Positions 26,335-33,367 of a stretch of DNA of 33,367 bases are shown here, piece after piece. The DNA comes from Frigoribacterium sp. Leaf8 (lineage in GTDB: Bacteria > Actinomycetota > Actinomycetes > Actinomycetales > Microbacteriaceae): the NCBI RefSeq assembly GCF_001421165.1, contig NZ_LMKB01000007.1, positions 21,470 to 54,836 of the forward strand, given 5' to 3'. Within the stretch, counting starts at the first letter, position 1; each line of letters begins with the position of its first letter. The notes under the pieces were generated by a model, which worked only from the letters and a program-made list of their open reading frames with translations, was not told where the DNA came from and ran no database searches. A program made the position numbers and the translations under genes.

Positions 26335-27234
26335 TCAGCCCTCCAGCGTGAAGTCGTAGACGCCGGCGTCGAAGCGGGCGTAGCCGGGGTAGTCGATCAG
26401 CTCGTAGAGCTCGGCACGGGTCTGCATCGTCGGCACCTGCGAGTCGAGCGACCCGTCGGCCACGAGCGCGTCGAGCGCCCGGGACGCCGCGCCCATCGCG
26501 GCACGCATGAGCGACACCGGGTGGATGACCATGCTCACGCCCACGTCGTGCAGTTGCTGGTGCGTGAAGAGGGCGCTCTTGCCGAACTCGGTCATGTTGG
26601 CGAGCACGGGCACGTCGAGCGCCGAGCAGATCGCCTCGAACTCGCCGAGGTCGGCCATCGCCTCGGCGAAGATCGCGTCGGCCCCCGCGTCGACCAGGGC
26701 CCGGGCCCGGTCGACCGCGGCCTCGAGCCCGTCGAGCGCCCGGACGTCCGTGCGCGCCATGATCACGAGCGACGGGTCGCGGCGCGCGTCGACCGCGGCC
26801 CGGATGCGCCCGGCCGCCGTCGCCGCGTCCACGACCTGCTTGCCGTCGAGGTGGCCGCAGCGCTTGGGGTTGACCTGGTCCTCGACGTGCAGCCCGGCCA
26901 CGCCGGCGGCCTCGAGCGCCTGGACGGTGCGGGCGACGTTCATCGGCTCGCCGAACCCGGTGTCGGCGTCGACGAGCACGGGCAGGTCGGTCATCGACGC
27001 GATCTGCCCGGCCCGTGTGGCGACCTCGGTGAGCGTGGTGAGGCCGATGTCGGGCAGCCCGAGCTCGTTGGCCATCACGGCGCCCGACACGTAGACGCCG
27101 TCGAAGCCCTTCTGCTCGATCAGGCGCGCGGTGAGCGGCGTGAACGCGCCGGGGAAGACCAGGGTGCGCTCGTCGGCCAGCCCGGCCCGGAACGCCGCAC
27201 GCTTGTCGGCCGGCGACACCGTCGAGTACAGCAT
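26335..27234 (-). CDS. prpB: Methylisocitrate lyase
   Basis: Cleaves 2-methylisocitrate to pyruvate and succinate, the last step of the methylcitrate cycle for propionate. The 299-aa product carries the superfamily signature KRCGH (124-128, catalytic C126), the metal-binding VDADTGFGEP (88-97), HVEDQVNPK and the MARTDVRAL strand. These features fit PrpB rather than isocitrate lyase, which is longer. Its ATG overlaps the prpD stop by one base (TGATG), so the genes are translationally coupled. prpC, which often follows in actinobacterial clusters, is not present downstream; a 54-bp hairpin and the AbiEi-like gene occupy that place. Confidence 0.93.
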   Translation of the reverse strand: MLYSTVSPADKRAAFRAGLADERTLVFPGAFTPLTARLIEQKGFDGVYVSGAVMANELGLPDIGLTTLTEVATRAGQIASMTDLPVLVDADTGFGEPMNVARTVQALEAAGVAGLHVEDQVNPKRCGHLDGKQVVDAATAAGRIRAAVDARRDPSLVIMARTDVRALDGLEAAVDRARALVDAGADAIFAEAMADLGEFEAICSALDVPVLANMTEFGKSALFTHQQLHDVGVSMVIHPVSLMRAAMGAASRALDALVADGSLDSQVPTMQTRAELYELIDYPGYARFDAGVYDFTLEG

Positions 27235-28892
27235 CAGAAGAGCCCGCCCGGCTGGGCGGCGGCACCCGCGAGGGCGTCGGGAGCGACGATGCCGAGCTGC
27301 CGCACCTCGGCCGCCGTCAACGAGGGGAGGCGCGTGGCCAAGTCGACGAACCGCTCGACCTCGGCGTCGGGCAGCACGCCCTCGGCCAGCGTCCGGAACT
27401 TGCGCACGTAGTCCTCGCGTCCGAAGGGCCGCGCCCCCAGGGGGTGGGCGTCGGCGACGGCGATCTCGTCGACGAGGGTCGTGCCGTCGACGAACTCGAC
27501 CTCGATGCGGCCGCCGAACGCCTTCTCGGTGGGGTCGGTCGAGTGGTAGCGGGCCGTCCAGGCGGGGTCCTCCGCCGTGGTGATGCGCTGCCACAGCTCG
27601 ACGGTGTCGGGACGCTGCGCCCGGGCCGGGGCGTAGCTGCGCTCGTGGTGCCACTCGCCGTCCTGCAGGGCGACGGCCACGATGTAGGGGATGGAGTGGT
27701 CGAGCGTCTCGCGGCTGGCCGTGGGGTCGTACTTCTGCGGGTCGCCCGCTCCCGAGCCGATCACGACGTGCGTGTGGTGGCTGGTGTGCAGCACGATGCC
27801 GCGCACCTGTGCCGGGTCGCGGAGGGCGAGGTGCGCGCGGCCGAGCCGCCGGGCGAGGTCGATCCAGGCCTGGGCCTGGTACTCGGCCGAGTGCTCCTTC
27901 GTGTACGTGTCGAGGATGCCCCGCTTGGACGCACCCGGCGCCGGCAGGGGCACGTCGTACGACGCCCCGGGTCCGTCGAGCAGCCGGGCGATCACGCCGT
28001 CCTCACCCTCGTAGATCGGGGCGGGACTGCCCTGGCCCCGCATCGCGCGGTCGACGGCCTCCACCGCGGCCTTGCCGGCGTAGGCCGGGGCGTAGGCCTT
28101 CCACGACGAGATCGCCCCCTTGCGGGACTGCCGCGTGGCCGTCGTCGTGTGCAGCGCCTGGCCGATCGCCTGGTGCACCACCTCGGTCGAGAGCCCGAGC
28201 ATCGTGCCGAGGCCGGCCGCGACCGACGGGCCGAGGTGGGCGACGTGGTCGATCTTGTGGGCGTGCAGGCTGATCGCCCGGACGAGGTCGACCTGCACCT
28301 CGTAGCCGGTCACGATGCCGCGCAGCAGGGCCGCACCGTCGAGTCCGCGGTGCTGTGCGACGGCGACCATCGCCGGGATGTTGTCGCCGGGGTGCGAGTA
28401 CTCCGCCGCGAGGAACGTGTCGTGGAAGTCGAGTTCGCGCACGGCGACCCCGTTCGCCCAGGCGGCCCACTCGGGCGAGACGGGGTGCTCGGGCGCGACG
28501 CCCGTGACCTGCGAGCCCGCGCCTCCGGTGGTCGGCGGATGCGCGAGCGCCTGGTCGCGTGCGACGGCGACCGGCGCGCGCAGCAGCGACGCGGCCGAGA
28601 CGGCGGCGTTGTCGATCAGGCGGTTGATCACCATCTCGGTCACGTCGTCGTCGACGGGTGCGTCGTCGGTCGCGAGCACGGCGAGGCGCCACGCGAGCTC
28701 GTCCTCGCGGGCCAACGGCTGGTCGCTGCGGTGCACGCGGACCGTGTGCACGACCAGGTCGGCGGTCGGGGCGCCCGACTCGCCCATGACCCCGGACGAG
28801 GAGGCGCGGGTCGCGTCGCTCCCGCCGCTCTCGTCGGTCGTCGCCCCGGCGTCGTGTGCGTGCTCAGACGCCTGCTCGTGCTGCGTGCCCAT
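27234..28892 (-). CDS. prpD: 2-methylcitrate dehydratase (MmgE/PrpD family)
   Basis: Dehydrates 2-methylcitrate toward 2-methyl-cis-aconitate in propionate degradation. The PrpD domain runs from about residue 36 ([12 protein letters not shown]) to the C-terminus, with conserved [49 protein letters not shown], and [18 protein letters not shown] 28892 has AGAGAGGG seven bases upstream and adds a 35-residue Ser/Thr/His-rich extension. The inner ATG at 28787 would remove the extension but is preceded by CCTCCTCG, the opposite of a ribosome site. Residues TRASSS in the extension are encoded by a copy of the dispersed decamer (28800-28809). It is coupled to prpB. Confidence 0.9.
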   Translation of the reverse strand: MGTQHEQASEHAHDAGATTDESGGSDATRASSSGVMGESGAPTADLVVHTVRVHRSDQPLAREDELAWRLAVLATDDAPVDDDVTEMVINRLIDNAAVSAASLLRAPVAVARDQALAHPPTTGGAGSQVTGVAPEHPVSPEWAAWANGVAVRELDFHDTFLAAEYSHPGDNIPAMVAVAQHRGLDGAALLRGIVTGYEVQVDLVRAISLHAHKIDHVAHLGPSVAAGLGTMLGLSTEVVHQAIGQALHTTTATRQSRKGAISSWKAYAPAYAGKAAVEAVDRAMRGQGSPAPIYEGEDGVIARLLDGPGASYDVPLPAPGASKRGILDTYTKEHSAEYQAQAWIDLARRLGRAHLALRDPAQVRGIVLHTSHHTHVVIGSGAGDPQKYDPTASRETLDHSIPYIVAVALQDGEWHHERSYAPARAQRPDTVELWQRITTAEDPAWTARYHSTDPTEKAFGGRIEVEFVDGTTLVDEIAVADAHPLGARPFGREDYVRKFRTLAEGVLPDAEVERFVDLATRLPSLTAAEVRQLGIVAPDALAGAAAQPGGLF

Positions 28893-29099
28893 CGGCCACC
28901 CTCTCTGGTGGGGCGGGCGTCGTGCGGCCCGCCGTGCGCCGTCGTCGGTGACGGCCGTGTCGTTGCCGACCAGTCTCGCACCCGGTCCGGGCGACGCGTC
29001 TCGCCCCCGCCCCGGACGATGCGCCTGGCGTCCCCCGGCCCGCCGACGCGCCCCGTTCGAGGGTGAACCCGTCTGTCCGCCACCTGGCAGGCTGGGAGC
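28893..29099. other. Divergent gap prpD / Ltp-domain gene
   Basis: 207 bp that must hold the promoters of both divergent genes. I see the prpD ribosome site but no convincing -35/-10 pair or operator. No regulator of the prp genes is in the window. Confidence 0.3.
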
Positions 29100-29852
29100 A
29101 TGACGACCGAGAGCCCGCTGGGGGGCGGCTCCGACGAGCGACGCCCCTCCGCCGACCAGCCGACCACCTCCTACCCCGCGACGGGGACGTCGACCCCGCC
29201 GACCCGACCGGGCCGCCCGATCGGGCTCGCGATCGCCGCCCTCGTCGTGGGCATCGTCGCGTTCCTGCTCGGCCTCGTGCCCGTGGTGGGCACGATCGTC
29301 GGACTCGCCGCCGTGGTGCTCGGCATCATCGCGCTGCTGCGGCACCAGTCGAAGGTCATGGCGTGGATCGGCCTCGGCCTGGGAGCCGTCGCCACCATCG
29401 TGTCCATCGTCGTCGCCGTCGGCCTCGGCGCGGCGATCGACAGCGTGCAGCAGGACGACCCGGCCGTGACCGCCACCTCCGAGCCCGCCCCCGTCCGCAC
29501 CTCGTCGACGCCTGCGCCCACCCCGTCGGCCACGCCGTCGTCGGCGGCCGCCGACGTGCCGGCCGACCACTCGGACGCCCTGGCGGACGCCGAGACCATC
29601 GCGAACGGCCTCGGCAGCAGCAAGCTCGAGACCTACGCGAAGCTCGTGGCCGGCGGCGCCTCCGAGGCCGCGGCGCAGTACGCGGTCGACACGGTCGACG
29701 CCGACTGGCAGGCCAACGCCGTCCGCAAGGCCAAGGCCTACGCGGCGGACGGCATGACGGGCGACGTGCTGCGCAACCAGCTCGTCAGCGAGTACGGCGA
29801 ACAGTTCACCGCCGAGGAGGCCGACTACGCCCTGGCGCACCTCGACGACTGA
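29100..29852 (+). CDS. Membrane protein with two Ltp (PF07553-like) repeats
   Basis: A 250-aa protein. Residues 1-40 are Pro/Ser/Thr-rich, three membrane helices follow (about 41-59, 62-80, 88-110), then a Ser/Thr/Pro/Ala linker (120-155) and two tandem helical repeats at 159-202 and 204-250. Both repeats follow the pattern A-x3-A-x2-A ... G ... L ... A-x-YA-(V/L)-x2-(V/L)-D, the form of the host-surface Ltp domain. Repeat 2 ([20 protein letters not shown]) is closer to consensus. Ltp of phage TP-J34 blocks phage DNA injection, but most chromosomal Ltp-domain proteins have no known role. No lipobox is present: anchoring is by helices. A GGGAG lies just before the ATG at 29100. Confidence 0.72.
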   Translation: MTTESPLGGGSDERRPSADQPTTSYPATGTSTPPTRPGRPIGLAIAALVVGIVAFLLGLVPVVGTIVGLAAVVLGIIALLRHQSKVMAWIGLGLGAVATIVSIVVAVGLGAAIDSVQQDDPAVTATSEPAPVRTSSTPAPTPSATPSSAAADVPADHSDALADAETIANGLGSSKLETYAKLVAGGASEAAAQYAVDTVDADWQANAVRKAKAYAADGMTGDVLRNQLVSEYGEQFTAEEADYALAHLDD

Positions 29853-29879
29853 CGCCTCGTGACGCGATCGTGATCCTGG

Positions 29880-29919
29880 CCGGCCCGACCTCATCCTCTG
29901 GGACGAGTGCTCGGGCCGG
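29880..29919 (+). terminator. Hairpin between the Ltp-domain and lipoprotein genes
   Basis: CCGGCCCGA (29880-29888) and TCGGGCCGG (29911-29919) pair perfectly around a 22-nt loop, 28 bp after the Ltp-domain stop. TAGCGT at 29929-29934 directly follows and may be the -10 box of the next gene, so the two genes are probably separate transcripts. Confidence 0.45.
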
Positions 29920-29980
29920 ACCGGTCTGTAGCGTCGAGAGCGACCACCGGAGGACGACCGGAGGCCAGGAGGGCACGACC

Positions 29981-30661
29981 ATGAGGAGCACGACCACGAT
30001 GCGCACCGCCATCGGCACGGGGGCCACGGCCTGCCTGATCCTGGTGCTGACCGCAGGCTGCACGGGCGGCGCCGGCGACGCGACGCCGAGCCCGTCCGAG
30101 ACGAACTCCGCGTCGCCGTCCTCGGCCACCGGCACGGCCACCGCCACGCCCGCCCCCACGCCCGCGCCCACCGAGACCGCCGGCCCGGTCGCCCTCCCGG
30201 TCGACTGCACCGACATCGTCGACCAGGCCACCTACGCCTCGACCTTCGGCGACATCCCGCTCAACCCGGTCGAGTTCGGCGGCTCGGGCACCAGCTCGGG
30301 CGTGGTCACGCCGACCACCCCGCCCGCCGGGGCCGGCGCTCGTGACGTCGTCGGGGCGGCGACCGAGCTGTCCTGCCTCTGGCGCGATCCGCGGGCCGAC
30401 GTCTCGGGCATCTCGGTCGCGATGGGCCACCTCGAGCCCGCCGCCGGCGCCGCGGCCCTCGACGGTCTCGCCTCGCAGGGCTACACCTGCACCTCGGTCC
30501 ACGAGGGGCGCAGCTGCCAGCTCGTGACGCCCGACCCGCTGTACCCGGTGGACCGCGCGCAGACCTACTGGCTGCGCGACGACGTCGTCATCACCGTCGA
30601 CCAGACGAACGTGCCGACGGACGACCTGATCGGCTCGATCGCGACGCGCCTCTTCGGCTGA
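29981..30661 (+). CDS. Secreted lipoprotein, unknown function
   Basis: A 226-aa lipoprotein: a short basic start, a hydrophobic core and the lipobox LTAGC with the modified cysteine at residue 27. A Ser/Thr/Pro/Ala linker (about 32-68) leads to a folded domain with cysteines in VDCTDIV, LSCLW, YTCTS and RSCQL, enough for two disulfides. The layout resembles the DUF3558-like actinobacterial lipoproteins, but I cannot assign it. AGGAGGG lies eight bases before ATG 29981. The stop is followed immediately by a dispersed-decamer copy and a long palindrome. Confidence 0.8.
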   Translation: MRSTTTMRTAIGTGATACLILVLTAGCTGGAGDATPSPSETNSASPSSATGTATATPAPTPAPTETAGPVALPVDCTDIVDQATYASTFGDIPLNPVEFGGSGTSSGVVTPTTPPAGAGARDVVGAATELSCLWRDPRADVSGISVAMGHLEPAAGAAALDGLASQGYTCTSVHEGRSCQLVTPDPLYPVDRAQTYWLRDDVVITVDQTNVPTDDLIGSIATRLFG

Positions 30662-30680
30662 ATCCGCGCCTCCTGCACCT

Positions 30681-30746
30681 GTCGCACCGTGGACCGGACG
30701 TCGCACCGCCGAATCCGGCGGTGCGACGTCCGGTCGGCGGTGCGGC
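30681..30746. repeat. 66-bp palindromic element, GTCGCACC family, copy 2
   Basis: Core arms of 13 bp (30699-30711, 30716-30728) pair perfectly around AATC, the reverse complement of the copy 1 loop. Outer arms pair imperfectly, as in copy 1. Compared with copy 1 the inner stem differs at arm positions 10 and 12, and the partner bases differ to match (A-T to G-C, G-C to C-G). It sits between the convergent lipoprotein and acetamidase genes. Confidence 0.88.
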
Positions 30747-30788
30747 GCACGCGCAGCGCACGCGCGGCGCACGCGCAACGCACGCGCG
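30745..30788. repeat. Four tandem 11-bp units
   Basis: Four consecutive copies of GCGCACGCGCR (30745-30755, 30756-30766, 30767-30777, 30778-30788), the last with one change. The array directly abuts the 66-bp palindrome and ends eight bases before the acetamidase stop. Confidence 0.88.
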
Positions 30789-30795
30789 GCGGGCG

Positions 30796-31746
30796 CTACA
30801 ACACGTGCTTCGGGACGCGGTGCAGCGTGACCGCGCCGACGGCGTCGAACGGGTGCAGCGGGTCGGGGGCGACCGAGCCGGTCGGGCCCCCGAGCCTCGA
30901 GTGCCCCACGGCGCTGAGCACGGCGTAGGCGTCTCCGCGCGACCAGCCGTGGTCGTCCACGAGGAACGAGAAGGCGTCCTCGTACCCGCGGCGGATGCTC
31001 TCCTGCACCGGGTCGCCGAGGCCGACGAAGATCCAGTCGTCGGCGGTCTCGATGCGCGGCGCCCGCAGGCCGAGACCGGGCACCAGGTCGATCGAGACGA
31101 CCGCCGTGCCCTCGGCCTCGATGGCCACGAACGATGACTCGCCCTCGGCCATGATCGCGTGCACGTCGCCGATCGACAGGTACGCCCCCTCGACCATGAC
31201 CGGGAGGTAGACCGTCGACCCGACCGTGTTCTCGGTGACGTCCATGTTGCCGCCCTGGGCGTACGCGGGCATGATCGTCGAGTTCTCGCCCTCGGCGGGC
31301 GCCGTGCCCATGCAGCCGATCATCGGCCGGGCCTCGAACACGTGCCGGTCGGTGACGTGCACCCCGTCGGAGTCGATCGGCACGCGGCGGGTGAACATCT
31401 CGTCGCCCATGACGTGCTGCAGGGCCCCGGACCCGGGCAGGCTGACCGACCAGCCGTGCTCGATGAGTCGGATCTCGTGCACCGTGACGGCGAGCGCGTC
31501 GCCGGGCTTCGCGCCCTCGACGTAGACCGGCCCGGTGACCGGGTTGATCGGCACGGACAGCTTCGCGAGGTCGTGGTGTCGGTGCAGCTCGGCGTAGACC
31601 GCGTCGCTCGTCTCGAACCCGATGCGTTCGCCGGTGCCCGGCTCGATGCGCAGGGCCGGTGGCACCGTGGCCGTGAAACCGGGGCGACCGTGCTCCTTGC
31701 CGAGGAAGTGGTCGATCCCTTCGCGGGCGGCGTCCTCGGCGGTCAT
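30796..31746 (-). CDS. Acetamidase/formamidase family hydrolase
   Basis: A 316-aa amidase of the FmdA/AmdA family, which releases ammonia from formamide, acetamide or similar short amides. Family landmarks: LSVPINPVTGPVYVEGAKPGD near residues 63-83, GCMGTAPAEGENSTIMP, GGNMD, and GDVHAIMAEGE with the metal-site histidine and glutamate. No signal peptide; cytosolic. ATG 31746 overlaps the permease stop by four bases (31743-31746), so the two are translationally coupled. The pairing suggests the permease brings in the amidase substrate. The open frame extends upstream only as a shadow of the permease gene. Confidence 0.9.
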   Translation of the reverse strand: MTAEDAAREGIDHFLGKEHGRPGFTATVPPALRIEPGTGERIGFETSDAVYAELHRHHDLAKLSVPINPVTGPVYVEGAKPGDALAVTVHEIRLIEHGWSVSLPGSGALQHVMGDEMFTRRVPIDSDGVHVTDRHVFEARPMIGCMGTAPAEGENSTIMPAYAQGGNMDVTENTVGSTVYLPVMVEGAYLSIGDVHAIMAEGESSFVAIEAEGTAVVSIDLVPGLGLRAPRIETADDWIFVGLGDPVQESIRRGYEDAFSFLVDDHGWSRGDAYAVLSAVGHSRLGGPTGSVAPDPLHPFDAVGAVTLHRVPKHVL

Positions 31747-33197
31747 GCGTCGCGCCGTTCCGAGTCGGCCGCGGGCACCGACGTGACCGCCGGCTCGTCC
31801 GCACCCTGCCCGAGGGACGGCGCCGCGCCTCCTCGGCTGCGGTAGTAGAGGAACACGCCCGCGCCGAGCACCAGCCAGACGAGCCCGCCGATCTTGGCCT
31901 CGGGTGCCGCGTTGACCAGCACGTAGCCGATGATCAGGAACCCGACCACGGGCACGACGAGGTGCAGCAACCAGTTGCGCGACTTCTTCTTCACGACGTA
32001 GTGCACCACGACGGACACGTGCAGCAGCATGAAGCCGAACAGCGCCCCGAAGTTGACCAGCGACGAGATGACGTCGATCTGGCCGACGAAGAACAACACG
32101 AGCACGGCCGAGAGCGCCGACACGACGAGGATCGCGGCCTGCGGCACCTGACGCGTGTTGATCTTCGACAGGAACGCCGGCAGCTGCCCGTCGCGGCTCA
32201 TCGAGAACAGCAGGCGCGACGTCGCGGCCTGGGCGGCCATGGCGTTCGCGATGCCGACGGCCAAGACGTTGACGACGAAGAACGCCGTCGCCCACCCGCT
32301 GTTCGACGCCTCGCGCACGAGGTCGAAGAAGGCGTTCCCGGCCTCGCCCTCGGGGAACGAATCGCGGCCGCCGGCGAGCGCGCTGGCCAGCCAGGTCTGC
32401 AGGATGAAGCAGAACGCCACGATGAAGAGCGCGATGATCATGGCCTTGCCGGCTCCGCCGCGCTTGCCGGTGCTCTCCTCGGCGAGGGTCGAGATGCCGT
32501 CGAAGCCGAGGAAGCTCAGCACGGCGATCGACAGCGCCGAGGCGATCAGGGGGGCGGTGACCTTGCTGGAGTCCCAGATCGGGTCGGTCGTGAACTCGGC
32601 ACCGGGGATCGTGCCGCCGTTGAGCGCGGTCACCGCGATGATGACGAAGATCACGATGAAGACGACCTCGATGGCGAGGAACACCCGGTTCATCAGCTTG
32701 ATCGAGCTGATGCCGAGCAGGTTCACGGCGGTGTTGACGGCGACGAAGATCAGCGCCCACATCCAGCGTGCGGTGCCCGGGAAGATGCCGATCATCGACT
32801 CGGCGGCGAAGACGTAGAGCAGCGTCGGCACGAGCAGGTAGTCGAGCAGGATGGCCCAGCCGGCGAAGAACCCGGCCACGGGGTGGATGCCCCGCCCGAC
32901 GTACGAGAAGACCGACCCGGCGAGCGGGATCGACTTCGCCATCTGCGCGTAGGCGAGCGCGGTGAAGATCATCGCGACGAGGCCCACCAGGTAGACCAGC
33001 GGCACCATGCCCGAGGAGGCGTTGTAGACGGTGCCGAAGATCGCCCAGGGCGCGATCGGCACCATGAAGATCAAGCCGTAGATGAGCAGGTCGACGGTCG
33101 AGACCGACCGCTTGAGTTCTTGCTTGTAGCCGTACTGCTCGAGCTGCTGCTGGTTGCTCAGCTCACCGCCGGAGGCGGCCTTCGTGGGCAGGGACAT
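31743..33197 (-). CDS. APC family amino-acid/amine permease
   Basis: A 484-aa secondary transporter with 12 predicted membrane helices. The N-terminal LKRSVSTVDLLIYGLIFMVP, then PLAGSVFSYVGRG and the conserved LGFDGISTLAEE around helix 6 are typical of the amino acid-polyamine-organocation family. Both ends are cytosolic and polar; RGGAA in the C-terminal tail is encoded by a dispersed-decamer copy (31823-31832). ATG 33197 follows GAGAGAG by seven bases. It is the first gene of an operon with the acetamidase, so amides or an amidated amino acid are likely substrates; the family alone does not decide. A GGTGCG-rich array lies immediately upstream. Confidence 0.9.
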   Translation of the reverse strand: MSLPTKAASGGELSNQQQLEQYGYKQELKRSVSTVDLLIYGLIFMVPIAPWAIFGTVYNASSGMVPLVYLVGLVAMIFTALAYAQMAKSIPLAGSVFSYVGRGIHPVAGFFAGWAILLDYLLVPTLLYVFAAESMIGIFPGTARWMWALIFVAVNTAVNLLGISSIKLMNRVFLAIEVVFIVIFVIIAVTALNGGTIPGAEFTTDPIWDSSKVTAPLIASALSIAVLSFLGFDGISTLAEESTGKRGGAGKAMIIALFIVAFCFILQTWLASALAGGRDSFPEGEAGNAFFDLVREASNSGWATAFFVVNVLAVGIANAMAAQAATSRLLFSMSRDGQLPAFLSKINTRQVPQAAILVVSALSAVLVLFFVGQIDVISSLVNFGALFGFMLLHVSVVVHYVVKKKSRNWLLHLVVPVVGFLIIGYVLVNAAPEAKIGGLVWLVLGAGVFLYYRSRGGAAPSLGQGADEPAVTSVPAADSERRDA

Positions 33198-33230
33198 GGT
33201 GTGCTCTCTCGCTCGGGTGGGGATCGGGTC

Positions 33231-33330
33231 GGTGCGGATGCGGATGCGGGTGCGGGTGCGGGTCGGGTCGCGGGTGCGGGTGCGGGGGTGCGGGTGCGGT
33301 CGGGGTGCGGGTGCGGTCGGGGTGCGGGGC
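33231..33330. repeat. GGTGCG hexamer array upstream of the permease gene
   Basis: About 100 bp made almost entirely of GGTGCG/GATGCG hexamers, with a higher-order unit of roughly 17-18 bp (GTGCGGGTGCGGTCGGG) repeated near 33290-33325. Four GGG runs at 33248-33267 with 2-3 nt loops fit a G-quadruplex on the plus strand, the permease template strand. It begins 34 bp before the start codon, where the promoter should be. Confidence 0.8.
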
Positions 33331-33331
33331 G

Positions 33332-33365
33332 GGAGGCGCGGGCCGCGTCGGTTCAGGAGGCGCGG
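33332..33365. repeat. Two dispersed-decamer copies at the right edge
   Basis: GGAGGCGCGG occurs at 33332-33341 and 33356-33365, same orientation, 24 bp apart, directly after the hexamer array. The window ends two bases later, so what follows is unknown. Confidence 0.85.
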
Positions 33366-33367
33366 CC

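Overview
The window is GC-rich (about 70% or more by eye), densely coded DNA from a high-GC Gram-positive actinobacterium, most likely a Microbacteriaceae; I cannot resolve the genus. Support: two secreted phosphatases end in LAFTG sorting signals of the class E sortase type, a DUF6458-type protein is present, GTG and TTG starts are frequent, intergenic gaps are short, and promoters look like TTGnnn-N17-TAnnnT. I found no rRNA, tRNA, CRISPR array, transposase or integrase.

Layout. 1-2.4 kb: 5' part of a short-chain dehydrogenase, a CDP-alcohol phosphatidyltransferase, and a small helix-hairpin-helix protein with a 13-bp tandem repeat at its 3' end. 2.4-5.4 kb: an Old Yellow Enzyme ene-reductase lying in one uninterrupted frame behind an MFS transporter, diverging from a TetR regulator, with a perfect 12-bp operator-like palindrome between them. 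5.4-7.1 kb: a 3-hydroxyisobutyrate dehydrogenase-family oxidoreductase and a PlsC-type acyltransferase. 7.1-11.1 kb: a small membrane protein overlapping tail-to-tail with recQ, then a CPBP (CAAX) membrane protease. 11.1-13.5 kb: secreted 5'-nucleotidase. 13.6-16 kb: a YpeA-type GNAT enzyme diverging from an aroE-aroD pair of the shikimate pathway. 16.2-19.2 kb: DUF805 and DUF6458 membrane proteins and a secreted PhoA alkaline phosphatase. 19.4-23.6 kb: sbcD-sbcC nuclease operon. 23.7-28.9 kb: M20 metallopeptidase, an orphan AbiEi-like/PD-(D/E)XK protein, and prpD-prpB. 29-30.7 kb: an Ltp-domain membrane protein and a lipoprotein. 30.8-33.4 kb: an APC permease-acetamidase operon.

How the genes may work together. 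The nucleotidase and PhoA both look exported, wall-anchored and phosphate-releasing; PhoA has 11-nt-spaced GTTCAC repeats upstream that resemble an actinobacterial PHO box. SbcC/SbcD and RecQ are DNA repair enzymes. PrpD and PrpB belong to the methylcitrate cycle of propionate breakdown, but prpC is absent beside them; that position holds the AbiEi-like gene, bracketed by two 54-bp hairpins. The permease and amidase probably import and hydrolyse a small amide or related substrate.

The least explained content is repetitive. A decamer, GGAGGCGCGG, occurs 22 times on both strands by hand count, 13 of them in the roughly 10% of the window that is non-coding. Two families of length-conserved palindromes sit at gene ends, one with compensatory base-pair changes between copies. 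Three tandem arrays sit next to genes. None matches an element I can name.
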